This document shows, piece after piece, positions 44,816-56,831 of a stretch of DNA of 64,000 nucleotides. Below the pieces are notes generated by a model, which was not told the DNA's origin, made no database searches, and worked only from the letters and a program-made list of their open reading frames with translations. Every line of letters starts with the position of its first letter. Position 1 is the stretch's first letter. A program made the position numbers and the translations under genes. The DNA is from Bugulina stolonifera (lineage: Eukaryota > Bryozoa > Gymnolaemata > Cheilostomatida > Bugulidae), in the NCBI GenBank assembly GCA_935421135.1, contig OW285193.1, positions 7,310,496 through 7,374,495 on the forward strand. The letters are read 5' to 3'.

Positions 44816-44834
44816 AAATCCTCTCTCACGCTTG

Positions 44835-44858
44835 CTTTTATGGAAATCTCTGTCCAAT
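44835..44858 (-). promoter_or_regulatory. Minus-strand TATA-like and CCAAT boxes left of array 2
   Basis: CCAATCAG at 44854-44861 (CCAAT box in reverse as seen by minus-strand transcription) and CATAAAAGC at 44834-44842, in promoter order on the minus strand and mirroring the promoter on the other side of array 2. Confidence 0.4.
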
Positions 44859-44893
44859 CAGAAGTGATTTGCCTTTTTTTAGTCTGATTTATT

Positions 44894-45900
44894 GCATCCC
44901 GATGTGATTCGATGTAACCCGATGTAACCCGATGTAACCCGATGTAACCCGATGTAACCCGATGTAACCCGATGTAACCCGATGTAACCCGATGTGTTTT
45001 CGACCTCCCCCGATGTGTTTTCGACCTCCCCCGATGTGATTCGATGTGTCTCGATGTGTTTTCGACCTCCCCCGATGTGATTCGATGTGTCCCGATGTGT
45101 TTTCGACCTTCCCCGATGTGACCCGATGTAACCCGATGTAACCCGATGTAACCCGATGTGTTTTTTACCTCCCCCGATGTGTTTTCGACCTCCCCCGATG
45201 TGATTCGATGTGTCTCGATGTGTTTTTGACCTTCCCCGATGTAACCCGATGTGTTTTTGACCTCCCCCGATGTGATTCGATGTGTCCCGATGTGTTTTCG
45301 ACCTCCCCCGATGTGATTCGATGTGTTTTCGACCTCCCCCGATGTGATTCGATGTGTTTTCGACCTCCCCCGATGTGATTCAATGTGTTTTCGACCTCCC
45401 CCGATGTGATTCGATGTGTCCCGATGTGTTTTCGACCTCCCCCGATGTGTTTTCGACCTCCCCCGATGTGATTCGATGTGTTTTCGACCTCCCCCGATGT
45501 GATTCGATGTGTTTTCGACCTCCCCCGATGTGATTCGATGTGTTTTCGACCTCCCCCGATGTGATTCGATGTGTTTTCGGCCTCCCCCGATGTGATTCGA
45601 TGTGTTTTCGACCTCCTCCGATGTGTTTTCGACCTCCCCCGATGTGATTCGATGTGTTTTCGACCTCCCCCGATGTGATTCGATGTGTCCCGATGTGTTT
45701 TCGACCTCCCCCGATGTGATTCGATGTGTCCCGATGTGTTTTCGACCTCCCCCGATGTGATTCGATGTGTCCCGATGTGTTTTCGACCTCTCCCGATGTG
45801 TTTTCGACCTTTCCCGATGTGTTTCGATGTTTCCCTATGTGTTTTCGATCTTTCCCGATGTGATTCGATGCACTCTGATGTGTTTCCAATGCACTCCAAT
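44894..45900. repeat. 31-base repeat array (array 2)
   Basis: The main unit joins CCCGATGTGA, TTCGATGTGT and TTTTCGACCTCC to 31 bases. Other stretches are made of a 10-base unit CCCGATGTAA (44910-44995, 45115-45150). It shares the CCCGATGT core and the 31-base period with array 1. Frames on the minus strand (HIGGGRKHIES-like) are repeat artefacts. Confidence 0.95.
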
Positions 45901-45914
45901 GTATATGCTGTTAG

Positions 45915-45955
45915 CCAATCAGCTTTATTTGTATCTTTTTATTCACTATATAAAG
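45915..45955 (+). promoter_or_regulatory. CCAAT and TATA boxes of ankyrin gene copy 2
   Basis: TTAGCCAATCAGC at 45911-45923 and CTATATAAAGAG at 45946-45957, about 95 bases before the ATG at 46041 and directly after array 2. Confidence 0.75.
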
Positions 45956-46040
45956 AGAGGTGGAAACAGTAGTTTAGTTAACTCTTTCTAGCTCCAGTCT
46001 GTTCTTAATAGAAATTAAAGAAGGTTAGCACACAAATAGC

Positions 46041-47486
46041 ATGGAAAGTGGATATGGATCAAGCGAGTATAGCAACAAGCTAATGACTCCTATAAACCAA
46101 GAGCTGATGAAGGTAACAGTGGAAAGATGTACAGAACAAAGCAAGTATGAGAATAAAGACTTATTTGAGGGGGTGTCTGAGCTCTTTCTCCAAAAAAGCT
46201 TACCTCTAGATTGGCAGAAATGGGATCCTTTAACCGATATTCGTAATAAGCTTAGCACACAGTTACTAGAAGAAATTCGTTCTATCTTTTGGGAGCAAGA
46301 TGGAAAGGATGAAGAGTTGTAAGTTATACATACTTCCAACTATTTTTTTTTTTTTTGTTTCGTATTGTCTTTTATGATCAAAATAAAATATGATAGACAA
46401 ATTTCCCATATAACTACCTCTCAACTATGTGAAAAACAAATATCATGCTAAATGATGTAGTGAGGTACTAGAAGCAGCCCGAGATAGAGATGAGAGAGCC
46501 ATTGCACTCGCGGTATTTGTTGCGAGGAGTCACAAACAACTGAATACAAAGAATGCGAATCGGCAGACATTACTTCACCTAACTGTACAGTCTTATTGTT
46601 CGGATTCACTAATTCGTCTCATCATCACAAGGGGAGCGGATGGAGCAATAGCCGATGCTTGGGGTTAGTGTTTTATAGCACCAATGTTTGCATGCATTGC
46701 TTGTTAAAAAATATAGTATTGCAAAACTTGTAACAATTCGATACCTATCTATATTGCTAATGTTTATTTGGAAGGTGACACCCCCCTTCACATTGCTGCA
46801 CGTCTGGGTAGAGCTAAGGTTATTCATGCTCTAACCACAAGTTTGACCAGAGCAGAAGTAAAGCATCCATACTTCAGAGTTCCTTACAAATCACTTCCCC
46901 AAGACAATGTACAGAGCTACAATCATGATGGAAGGAGTGTAGTCCACCTCATTGTTGAAACAGCGCATAGCAGCAAGCATAGAGAGGCACTAAAAGTACT
47001 AAAAAAAAATACTCGGGCTGACTTAGATATGAGGGTAAGTGAATACATTACAGTGGAATAAAAGTAGAGTAGATCGAATTGATAAGTTAGATGGGGAGTT
47101 TAATTCTATTCTCTTGTTTGATATTATAGCGAATGGGAGATGGATATGCCCCATCTCACATTGCCATAGAGAATGAAGACTACGAATGTCTACATACATG
47201 TCTAAGATTGGGAGCTGATTCTGAAGTTCGTAACTACAAAAGTGAAACTCCTCAACAACTAGCTCACCTCTACAAATCAGCAGATATGGTAAAGGACCAA
47301 CAACATAAAGAAGTATAGATTTCTTGCTTTGTCCACCTTGAGTGATATTCGTCTGAGTAAAAAACTAAAATCATCTTGTAGGTAAGACTGTGTCAAGAGT
47401 TTGGAGCTGGAGCATATCAATTAGAGTATGCTGAGACCGAAGTCGTAAACATTATAGCTCCTACGACTTCTGATGAAGATGAGTAA
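46041..47486 (+). CDS. IkB-like ankyrin-repeat protein, copy 2 (334 aa, complete)
   Basis: Five exons: 46041-46318, 46461-46663, 46775-47034, 47130-47288 and 47382-47486; 1005 bases with stop, all phases fit. The Met at 46041 follows a CCAAT/TATA promoter. Residues 2-7 read ESGYGS, close to the DSG-x-x-S phosphodegron of IkB proteins. About 90 residues then precede roughly five ankyrin repeats (TLLHLTVQ, GDTPLHIAARLGR, GRSVVHLIVE, APSHIAIENEDY, TPQQLAHLY). The tail is acidic (TTSDEDE), like an IkB PEST end. Length also fits the family. If correct, it would bind Rel/NF-kB in the cytoplasm and be degraded on signalling. A generic ankyrin protein or Bcl-3-like nuclear factor remains possible. 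Confidence 0.85.
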
Positions 47487-48874
47487 TAAGTACCTAAACC
47501 CCTCTTTTATTTATTCTATTGCTACTATTGTGAAGTTTATTTAATATATTACATAATGCTGACTTAACACATGCACACAACCTTTTATTTATTCTATTGC
47601 TACCATTGTGAAAAGTTTATCTAATGTATAATATACACTGTCTTAACACATGTACACAGACTTTCTTGCTAATAACAGATATGACATACTCTTTTAAATA
47701 TGTGTCTTTTATTCTTTCAATTGTGTTTTAACACGTGTACACAATCTTTTATTCATTCTATTGTCACCATTGCGGAAAGTTTATTTAATGTATTATATAT
47801 GCTGACTTCTCCGTGTAGATAAGGTAAATTGACAAAATAATTTCGCGGAGTTGTTCCCTCTCAACATTTTCACCAGGGGGGCATGCGATAGCTACACCAC
47901 TAATCACTACTAATGAATAGATACTTGGACCTACGCCAGCAGCTTGCGCTGGGGCAAATGTAGTTATACAGTGTGCATCTATTATATAGTATTACTGCAG
48001 CTATAGGAACACCATTGTGGTGTATGTGCACTAGGACAAACATACATGTATTCAAGGTGACCACTGCAGCTATTATATTACTTGAATTACTTGGTAATCT
48101 GGTAGGGAATATGACAAACAACACAACCATTATGCATTTTCAGTGGTCTGAATCACAGCCAAGTATTATATTATTAACAGTGTACAATTATTGTATGGCC
48201 CATAAGACTTTACTGTGTGTCTACTCCCTGCTACTCATACATGTATGCAATGGTAATCAGATTCATAAATTGTGAGAATCATTGGTATTCATGCATTCAC
48301 TCTTTATAACCGTGCTAGGTCTAGTCAAGTGCAAAATAGCAGCACATACATGCACATGTACTGTACAAAGGGACTTTGGGCAGCTTGGCACGGTTTACAT
48401 CTTATCCCTTTGTGGTAACAGGAACAAAATAATAGCAGAGTTAGCAGCAGAGATCAACTTTTGACCCAATTTTTGTTTTTCACCACCAAACTGCAAACTA
48501 CACAACTACATGTACCATCACACTACGTTTTATAACCCTGTTGAGGCCAAAATACACTGAGGAGTAAGGAGCAACTAATGTGCCTACATGCAGGCCTACT
48601 GCGCAGCATTTCTCAAGCTTGGTAGTTTTAAGTAAGAAAACTTTAATTCAACCTAAAAAACGGTATAGACCCAGGTATTAGAGCTCTGTTGTTTTGGACA
48701 TGGTATTACTTGATAGAGTTTTAATATGGGTGTGTTGCCTTTAAACTAGTAGTAGTAGTAGTAGAAATGGTGTTGCAGTTTTACACAGGGTAGATAAGGT
48801 ATCAAATTTAAGGAATTGTAAATAATTTGGAGTTGCTCTCCCATTGTTATCTGTTGGCTGTGAAAAACGAGCTT

Positions 48875-48948
48875 CTGCTTGGGATTGAACCCGAGTCTAC
48901 TGCACTCACGCCTTGCTGCTATCTAACTGAGCTACTGCAGTCCATTAC
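48875..48948 (-). repeat. tRNA-like sequence (SINE head or tRNA pseudogene)
   Basis: The minus strand has A box TAGCTCAGTTAGATAGC and B box GGGTTCAATCCC at tRNA spacing. D and anticodon stems pair poorly, so I do not call a functional tRNA. Confidence 0.5.
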
Positions 48949-49691
48949 CCGTAATGATAATAATTATGATGCTATTAACATACAAGCAGAACCAATATAA
49001 CACACATGAGTTTGCATGACACATTGTAGGCTTGCTCATGGTATTTTGTCCACAGGTTATAAACTCTCAGTTTGAGGTGTGCTAGGTATTTGTATGTACA
49101 TGTACATGTATTTCAATATGCTAATTGTATACATTCTATTTGGCGATGCTGTATTGGGGGGTTTGATAGTGGACAGATACATGTAAATGTATCTGTACAA
49201 GTGCATGGATGTTGTTGTGGGTATAGTTTCAGTTCTTAGGGTCTAATAATGCACAAAACCACTACATAATGCAGCAATAAGGTTAAAACATTCACCTTGC
49301 CTCTCAGCCTATTATGCAAACAAATAACACATGCAAAAGTATTTATGAATATTTATGACAAACTATTTTGTATAGATTCTATGAGCAAGATTGTCCGAAC
49401 CACCATAATTTGTACTTGAGTGCTGTGTATAATCTCAGGATCATTTGAATGAGCTGTCGCCTAGTGTGACAGATCCACCTACATGTACAGTGTGATATAC
49501 ATTATTCACATAGAAGTACATGGCATCAATTTAGGGGTATTTTGCAGTAGTGAAATATTCAGTGCTGAAAATCTACTATTGTAGCAATGGAACATAGAGT
49601 GCACATTAATTGTATGTCATCAACAAGCTTCACCCAAGTTTCACAAGATTTTTTTGAAATGTCCGTTAACTATAATATATATACATGTACT

Positions 49692-50045
49692 CAGTGGTCA
49701 AAGTCTAAGAGAAGAGGTGGGGGGTCTCTAGGGTACTGAACCGTCTGAATGGCGGGATGGGTCTAGGAGGGGCGCTTGAGCGCCCTCCCAGAAATTGGAA
49801 ACTTTATCAAAATTAGACACCAAAATGGTGCAAAATCCAAGAACTTCAGGTTAAAATAATTTATGGTCCCAGATCTTAAGGTTTTAAGAGAAAACTTGCT
49901 TGCTATAAAAGAAGGAAAATAAATGGCAATGCATTTGACTTATTATAATAGCAATCTGTAGGGGGTCTATAAGTCTGAAGGACCCCTTCAAATTTATGGT
50001 GGGGGAGACTCCGTCCCCCCACGACCCCCCCAACTTTGACCACTG
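49692..50045. mobile_element. hAT-type MITE (354 bases)
   Basis: Inverted ends CAGTGGTCAAAGT with the 8-base target duplication CATGTACT at 49684-49691 and 50046-50053. Eight-base duplications and CAG-type ends are hAT hallmarks. No transposase. Confidence 0.9.
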
Positions 50046-50469
50046 CATGTACTACAATCTGTTGACTAGATATTACAATTTTCTTTCAGAACAATGTGCC
50101 TCACTGTTATGTTATCTTTACGTGTAAATCTAGCAGTAGCTTGAAGTCCATGTTTTGCAGTGGTTGCAATTTGGGGTAAACAGATGCAAACAATGAAACT
50201 TCTTTACCTGCTAGAATTGTAACACAGAATGAGCTAAGGCTAACTTGTTATTATTCTATTGCTGAGCATCTACTAGTTAGGATGGTAGACAATAGCAGCT
50301 GCTACAATGACCTATACTTATTGCAGTCTAATACACATAGAGGGTCAAAGGGCACATAGAGGAATGCAGAATTTGATGAGTGTGGTTAGCAGTAATAATT
50401 ATTCCAGTTTCTAAAAAACTGACTCACTGCCTGCTGGCTGTATAATACAAACCCACTGGATTAAATAGA

Positions 50470-50640
50470 GTCCTTACACTTACACTACACTTGTACTACA
50501 CTTACGCTACACTTACACTACACTTGCACTACACTTGCACTACACTTACACTACACTTACACAACACTACACTAATAACACTACCCTACACTGCGCCGCG
50601 CTGCGCCGCACTGCACTGCACTGCGCTACACATCACTATA
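50470..50640. repeat. CACTACACTTA minisatellite grading into CTGCGC repeats
   Basis: Six-base-phased CACTTACACTA variants to about 50580, then GCGCTGCGCCGCACTGCA. Confidence 0.8.
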
Positions 50641-50857
50641 ACACATCTGTGAACGTACTTGGACATGTAATAAGCAGTTATGCCAGCATTATGTACAATA
50701 CCAATATTGTAGATGTACCATATAATATGCTTACATGGAGTTTGATGTTAATTATTTACATGTTTTCATGTAGTTTATAACTTGGTGTTTAATAATATTC
50801 AGAATCATCTTGAATATGTAATAAAGAAATATATAGAAAGGTTAGACATAATTTTAT

Positions 50858-50898
50858 TTCTCATATTTTAATACTGATCCTCGCATTGTCATCAGAGG
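50858..50898 (-). repeat. Eroded hammerhead-like repeat copy
   Basis: The minus strand reads CCTCTGATGA (from 50898), then GAGGATCAGTATT and AAAATATGAGAAATAAA, alignable with the core at 36434-36475 but with GAAA changed to AAAA. Confidence 0.4.
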
Positions 50899-51880
50899 AA
50901 AAAACATTGAATATAATTCAGACCTGCAATTTCAACCAGATTCTGCTATGGTGCATATAGTGAAATTGAATATATACAAGTATGTACAAATGAATTTTGC
51001 ATGCATATACTGTGCCTGTACATTCCACACTAGTAATCATTAATCCAATAACGTTTTGCAGTACATGCAAGACGTGTTGACATCAAGTCTCTGTCTCTCT
51101 CTCTCTTGACCAGGTACAAACAGTATCCACTACGTAGGTATTTTACTGTAGAATTGGATCAGTTGCATGTATGTGCAATGTACAGCTAGGTATGGCTATT
51201 ACAGTCAGTAATGCGGCCAATTATGATCTCCATCTAGGACTGTGTAGCTGATGGTGTTCAATTTAATTTTTTCACTCAGTATTAGAATGAGTCTGTAAAA
51301 AAAGAAACATGGCAATACTGTAGCACAAGGTAAACACGTTGCACTAGAAAAGAAGCATGCATTTCCGATGAATATAAAAAATAAAGTGATAAGTGATAAG
51401 TTGGGAGGCTCACTAACATATACATGCAACATTTGGTCTTGTAGATAAATTTGCCACTAGACTCGGCATAGTAGCCTACATTTAAAACCTAAAAAGACAA
51501 TTCTATTGAGGTAAACAAGCTTTTGAAGTAATTGAAGCAAGAATGAGTTTACAAGTTGCTTAGCCTAAACTGAGTATCTATTATACAATATGAACAAATC
51601 TCTCATGACAATTACACACTGTAGATCGGCTGTTGAACAAACGATGTGATTCCATGTGAGTTTTTGGTGTAATTAAGATGAAAAGCACATATCATACATA
51701 TTATAGTTTAACTTTTGGTGGTAAAAATAAAACAAAATGCAATTACACAACTAGAATTAACCATGCAAAATTCTCTGCTTGGCATTTAATTAGTAGTTAC
51801 AACCAACTCAAGTATAAGTACTTGTATGTCTTGCTACGTTGACTTGGCTAAGTGTTGAACAAGATGTGTGAAGTAAGGAT

Positions 51881-51924
51881 AATAACACTATGTGTACCAA
51901 TACATTGGTACACATAGTGTTATT
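51881..51924. repeat. Perfect 21-base inverted repeat with 2-base loop
   Basis: AATAACACTATGTGTACCAA plus T, a 2-base loop AC, then the exact complement. Confidence 0.95.
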
Positions 51925-52000
51925 ACATTTCCTTCAGAAGTAATACGTTGTCTATTATACTGTATTTATACATGTGCATCACATTATAATATGTATACGT

Positions 52001-52212
52001 GTATATTACAATGTAATATAAATGTACATGTATATTACAATGTAATATAAATGTACATGTATATTACAATGTAATATAAATGTACATTTATATTACAATG
52101 TAATATAAATGTACATTTATATTACAATGTAATATAAATGTACATGTATATTACAATGTAATATAAATGTATATTACAATGTAATATACATTTATATTAC
52201 AATGTAATATAG
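52001..52212. repeat. Palindromic minisatellite
   Basis: TATTACAATGTAATATAAAT and GTACAT blocks repeat about seven times; TATATTACAATGTAATATA is itself a palindrome. Confidence 0.95.
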
Positions 52213-52497
52213 GCTACATGTAGTACGGTACGTATATAACACGATGGAACAAATAAATGTAAGTAACATGATGCATAATATGCAATATCGTACATAAACA
52301 CGTAGAAAACGACCATGCAGTTATGTGCCGCCTATGCTACATGACTGATACATGACTTGTGCATTTGTTTTGTACACGCTGGAATATGCAGTAATCGTGA
52401 CAAAAGCTGAATTAAATGACTAATGCCATAATGAAATACTGTAGAGTTCATCATTGTAATCTGTAAGCAGTCTAAGCAAAACAAGTAACTCATCTTA

Positions 52498-52634
52498 CCT
52501 TATTGACATCAGGCCCACTATTACAATTACTTCCTTCATGCAGTGTTAGCACTGCTGGATCTAGCTGTCTTTGTCTGCTGTAGGATGCAGTCAGTGATAT
52601 GTAGAGCTTGGGTCAGAGGTTGATGTTTGTGTAA
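52498..52634 (-). pseudogene. Decayed pentraxin exon 4 relic
   Basis: The minus strand reads CYTNINL, a TGA, then PKLYISLT and later LDPAVLTLHEGSNCNS, ending at AATAAG before donor GTAAGATG. This parallels WYTDVEVFGQLRLYV and GALVMLHDQDSD of the intact exons. The in-frame stop, the lost Gln-Asp of the calcium triad and the lack of partner exons mark a relic. It lies inside the 8.1 kb inserted segment. Confidence 0.45.
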
Positions 52635-53726
52635 CAGCTGTGTTGTTTATTAATGTAACCACAAAGAGATAAGGATGTAAACTGTACCAAGTGTATTAAT
52701 AAACAATGCGCCTGGTTTTGGCAGAAAATTTGATATTGTGCTATTATTCTGCACCTCAGTAATATTATAAAAGGTGGTTGCTGACATTTGGGGTGATACA
52801 GTGGATTTTGCCTCTATTGGAGGCTGAAAGCTGAAATGTGTTGCAGTATTCTGACAATGTAACTCTGCAAATGAGAAGTGATTTTATGGATAAGGTATAA
52901 GCATTGCATAGACACCCTTGATAAGATAAAAATCCAATGTTCATGCTCCATAATATTACATGTACTCCAGCAGTAGCATGGCACTAATCTTCTAACTATA
53001 ACTAACCTATCTGGATTAGCTTAGCATGATTAATACATATAAACGATATATTAGTCATCATTTTGTAGAGCACAAAATTCTGCACTTGTTGATAATTATA
53101 CATTGGTAACATAGCATGAAAACTGATGCTGCAAGCCACTGTAAAAGCCACAAGCTGAATGAAGGGCATTCATATAAATTCACACATAGCTGTAAATGCA
53201 ATGCAGAATGTACAATGTACATGTGTATCCCACTGACTGTTTGTCTACAATGTATACACTGTACACCAGCACTGGACATACAACCATGTACATGTATTTC
53301 ATAATAATATGCAGTAACACAGCTTTATGTTATTGTTGCCTTGCATCATCTTCCATAGCCTATTATTTGTGGCATTTAGCCAACATAATAACCTACTGTG
53401 ATTGGCTAGTGGCTCCAGCTAACTTTGTTGGCGCGAAGCTTCAATGGATGAATGAACTCAATGCAGTGCCCAGCCGCATAGCCTACTATGTTATATAAGG
53501 AACATTTCATTGTAGATCCAGTGCACTTCCAGCCAAATTGAGAGAAAACTATAAGTTTTATTGCAAAAACTATTTTTGTGTCTTACACAGTAATACAATG
53601 GCTAGAGATTAAAGTAAGTTGTGTAAAGATGGGACAATTTTGACCAGTGCTAGGCTGGCTGGAATGGACCCTCTATAATGTTACATTCTTCCCAAAAAAT
53701 AGACACAATGCCCGATAATTCAATAA

Positions 53727-53990
53727 TGATGGTTTAAGGAAAAAATCTGAGAGAATCCTCCGGAAGATCTTTTTAAGAGCTATAAAATGGTGTCTGTAGC
53801 AACTCTCTAGCACTTTTCAAATTTTCTAAAACGTCGGGACAAATTTTGCACTTTTTTCGTTATTTTTGGCCTTAAAACTTTTTTGATGCTTTAAGGAAAA
53901 AATCTAAAAAAATCCTCCGGAGCGTCTTGTAAAGAGCTATCTAATGGTGTTTATATCAAGTTTCTAGCACCAGCCAAACTGGTTTAATGA
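53727..53990. repeat. Diverged direct duplication of about 160 bases
   Basis: TTTAAGGAAAAAATCT and AATCCTCCGGA occur at about 53735-53765 and again at 53892-53922, each followed by AAGAGCTAT and TCTAGCAC. Confidence 0.8.
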
Positions 53991-56119
53991 ACGGGACAAG
54001 TTTTATATAAGCCACAATGAAAGGGCAATTTCCTAAAAGTGATACCTTATCCACACTGTGTTAGTTTGACCTGATAATATTTATTTTTTCAATGAATGAA
54101 GCACTTTTTAATTAATAAAATCAACCTGCTAGGTTTTTCTACCAACTATTTACAGTTAAACTACAGCCAGGTCAAAAAGCTTGGCTTTATTATTAGAGTG
54201 ATCTCTGAGTAACACAGTAGCTTCAACATGGGTCTTTGTAGCAGTACCGTATGTACTATGCAGTTGGTAGCTGAACATTCACGCTGTAAATAAGAGCCAC
54301 TCAGTACATTGGCTTATTACTGGGCATCAGTCATGTAAATATTATTGTACATTGCAACAACTGTATAATAACAGGCCATTCAATCCATTGCTGTACACAG
54401 TCCCCAGTGTAGTGTAGGCAGTCAATCATATTGTAATTATTGTTCCAGAGGAAGGCCACAAAATATGCATATTTTCAGTGACCTTTCACACCTAGCTTGT
54501 GTACTACAATTGTAGGTCCCTGTAGGCACAGTTTAGAGGAGAATTTTGGATAGGATTGGTTCCTTGTTTGTGTTTACCTTAGGCTAGGGAATAACAGTCA
54601 TGTACCTTCACAGCTCTCAGCTAGTGTTAGCTGGCACTGTGCAAACCTATATATTATAATATAATTACATATATTATATGTAATTGTACTGAAAAGTACA
54701 GCAGATAAATGACTAATAAACCACACTGTACTGTATATGCATATGGTAGGCTGGATGCTACAATCATAACATAATGTAGCACATACAGATAATTATTGCT
54801 TATTACATGTTGGTTGATTCAACCTTCAGGAGGAAGCAAATGAGATGTAATAACTGTTCTACATTGCTTTCATTTTTATGTCAACTTCACTCCTCCCACA
54901 GACACGGTGTCCCTGCCTAAACTCACATACATGCTATTTTCATTGCAATGTGTTCATTAGGTAAAAAATATCATTGTTTTCTCAAAACTAAATCCAAAAA
55001 CAAGTTTGTTGCTCCTGGTAAAGGTGTTGTTAATTCACTATTCTAATTCCTATGCATATGAATGCCTTGTAGTAGATTGAAAACTCCATCTTCAGGTCTG
55101 TGACCTATGGTAATCCAGCAACATAGAGAGTTGAGAAATGCAGTTTTATTTATTGGGAAATGATGGGTGTTTGCCATGTGAGCTGGTAGTGTATGCTTGT
55201 ATCAGAGCCATCTCAATGGCTCTGGCTTGTATCAAAGATAATGGTACTAGTGGATACTACAGGCAGATCACTGAAGCGTGTAGTATTACAGCTGGCTATA
55301 GGTACTAGCAGCTGTGTGCAGTACGTAATGTTATTATTATTATTATAGAGCTAGTGCCGTAGCCAGGTATGTAAAAACGCCTGTGGGGTTCACCCAAGCA
55401 AGAAACTTTTGTGATGTTTGATAGCCAATTCTGAGAACCATATGGGGTTAAAAAATATGATATTAATGCTATATACAGAAAAAAATCTCCTCTATTTCAC
55501 CATATAGTTTTTAGTGTTGTTAGACAATTCACTTGACCGCCAGACGATTGCAAAAAGCAGAGAATATTTACGCAAAAAATTGTCAAAAATGGGAATTCAA
55601 ACTTGCACAGTTAGGGACAGCAAAACAAGAAGAAGAGAAACGTTGGGTTAAAATTTCGAAACAATAACTTTCATGCAGTAGCCTGAGCGAACCGTGGCAA
55701 GTTGTTTTTTGACGCCAATTTTTTTTCAGCAAATGAAATTGGAAGAAAGGGATTAAAATAGGTGCAGACAAAGTATGGGATGCTAAAAATAAGTTTAAGG
55801 AGATGGCATCATCAAAACTGGCATCACAACAGCCAAAAAACTGGAAGAACTTACGTTGTGGAGATAATTCCTAATTTTTTTACCTTATGTACACAGAGTT
55901 AACACATGCACACGTTTCTTTATTGTCAATACAATGTATATCATAGAACCAACCCTTCTTCCCATCAGTGTATTTATAGCCAAGACTTTACACATTTCTT
56001 TATTAACAATGCGATGCACATCATAAACCATCCCTTCCGTAGTACTTCTTCTTATCGCTAATGAGAGTTATAGGCGAAGAAGCGCAGCCGAATTCGCTCG
56101 TTTAGATCACAAGCTTTTC

Positions 56120-56428
56120 GAGTGGAGGGCTCGGGAGAAGCGGCGGGCCGCTGCCTAGTCGCTTGGCCCGGTGGATACGGGGCACCGGCGTCGCCTCCAC
56201 GTGTACGGTCGGCGCCGCACGCAACGTGGGCGGACGCGGCTTGACCGCCTCAAACGATTGGTCGTTCGGGTGAGTGGGGGTTGCGGGGTGGGGAGGGTGG
56301 GCGGCGGTGGAGGAGGGGTGGCGGTGATGACGGTGATGGCGGCGGCGGCGGCGGTGGTGGTGGTGGTGGTGGTGGCAGCGGCGGCGGCGGTGGCGGTGGT
56401 GGTGGTGGCGGCGGTGGTGGTGGTGGCG

Positions 56429-56459
<31 letters not shown>

Positions 56460-56831
56460 TGGTGAGGGCGGTGGTGGTGGCGGCGGCGGCGGCGGTGGTG
56501 AGGGCGGCGGTGGCGGCGGCGGCGACGGCGGTGGTGCGGACGGGACGAGGGCGGTGGCGGGGAGGAGGGAGGAGTGGGAGGTGGGGGAGGGGGAGGGGAG
56601 GAGGGTGGGAAGGAGGAAGGGAAGGGGTCGTGGCCGGGTTCGGGGTCAAGTGTGCAAATGTTTTTTCGACCAATCAGAAGGGGGGATTTTGGGGTGACCT
56701 TGGCAAGGTCGTGTGCAAAATTTTCGTGCTCTTCTGTGATTGGTTGAAATCGGAAATACCGGCTTGTGATTGGTTGAAAACAGGGGTCAATGAGTGCGTG
56801 TCTGTCTAGAAGTGCACTGACTATACTACTT
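56120..56831 (+). repeat. GC-rich promoter-like module, copy 3
   Basis: Same order as 1572-2230: CGGTGGATACGGGGCACC, donor-like GGTGAGTGGG, (GGC/GGT)n, G-rich stretch, and CCAAT boxes at about 56669, 56739 and 56768. It shares its left flank with copy 1 through the segmental duplication. Confidence 0.75.

Larger units (their letters stand above)
47809..55898. mobile_element. 8.1 kb insertion with terminal inverted repeats, no recognisable genes
   Basis: The left end reads CTCCGTGTAGATAAGGTAAA and the right end, on the opposite strand, CTCTGTGTACATAAGGTAAA (18 of 20 identical). TT flanks both sides, and the left copy of the duplication shows the empty site CTGACTTAACACATG. A second related inverted pair (ACACAGGGTAGATAAGG at 48783 and its partner at 54042-54061) suggests a nested or older relative. 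The longest frames are about 100 codons and look random. Contents seen: a tRNA-like repeat, a hAT MITE, several tandem repeats and a decayed pentraxin exon. Confidence 0.7.
46394..56831 (+). repeat. Right copy of the segmental duplication, interrupted by 8.1 kb
   Basis: 46394-47808 equals 1-1415 and 55899-56831 equals 1414-2230 (with about 70 extra bases here). The 47809-55898 segment has no counterpart in the left copy. Confidence 0.9.

Noticed and set aside
42313..45900. CRISPR-like appearance of the repeat arrays
   Set aside because: Units abut with no unique spacers and the genome is eukaryotic.
48875..48948. Functional tRNA gene
   Set aside because: A and B boxes are present but D and anticodon stems do not pair well by eye.
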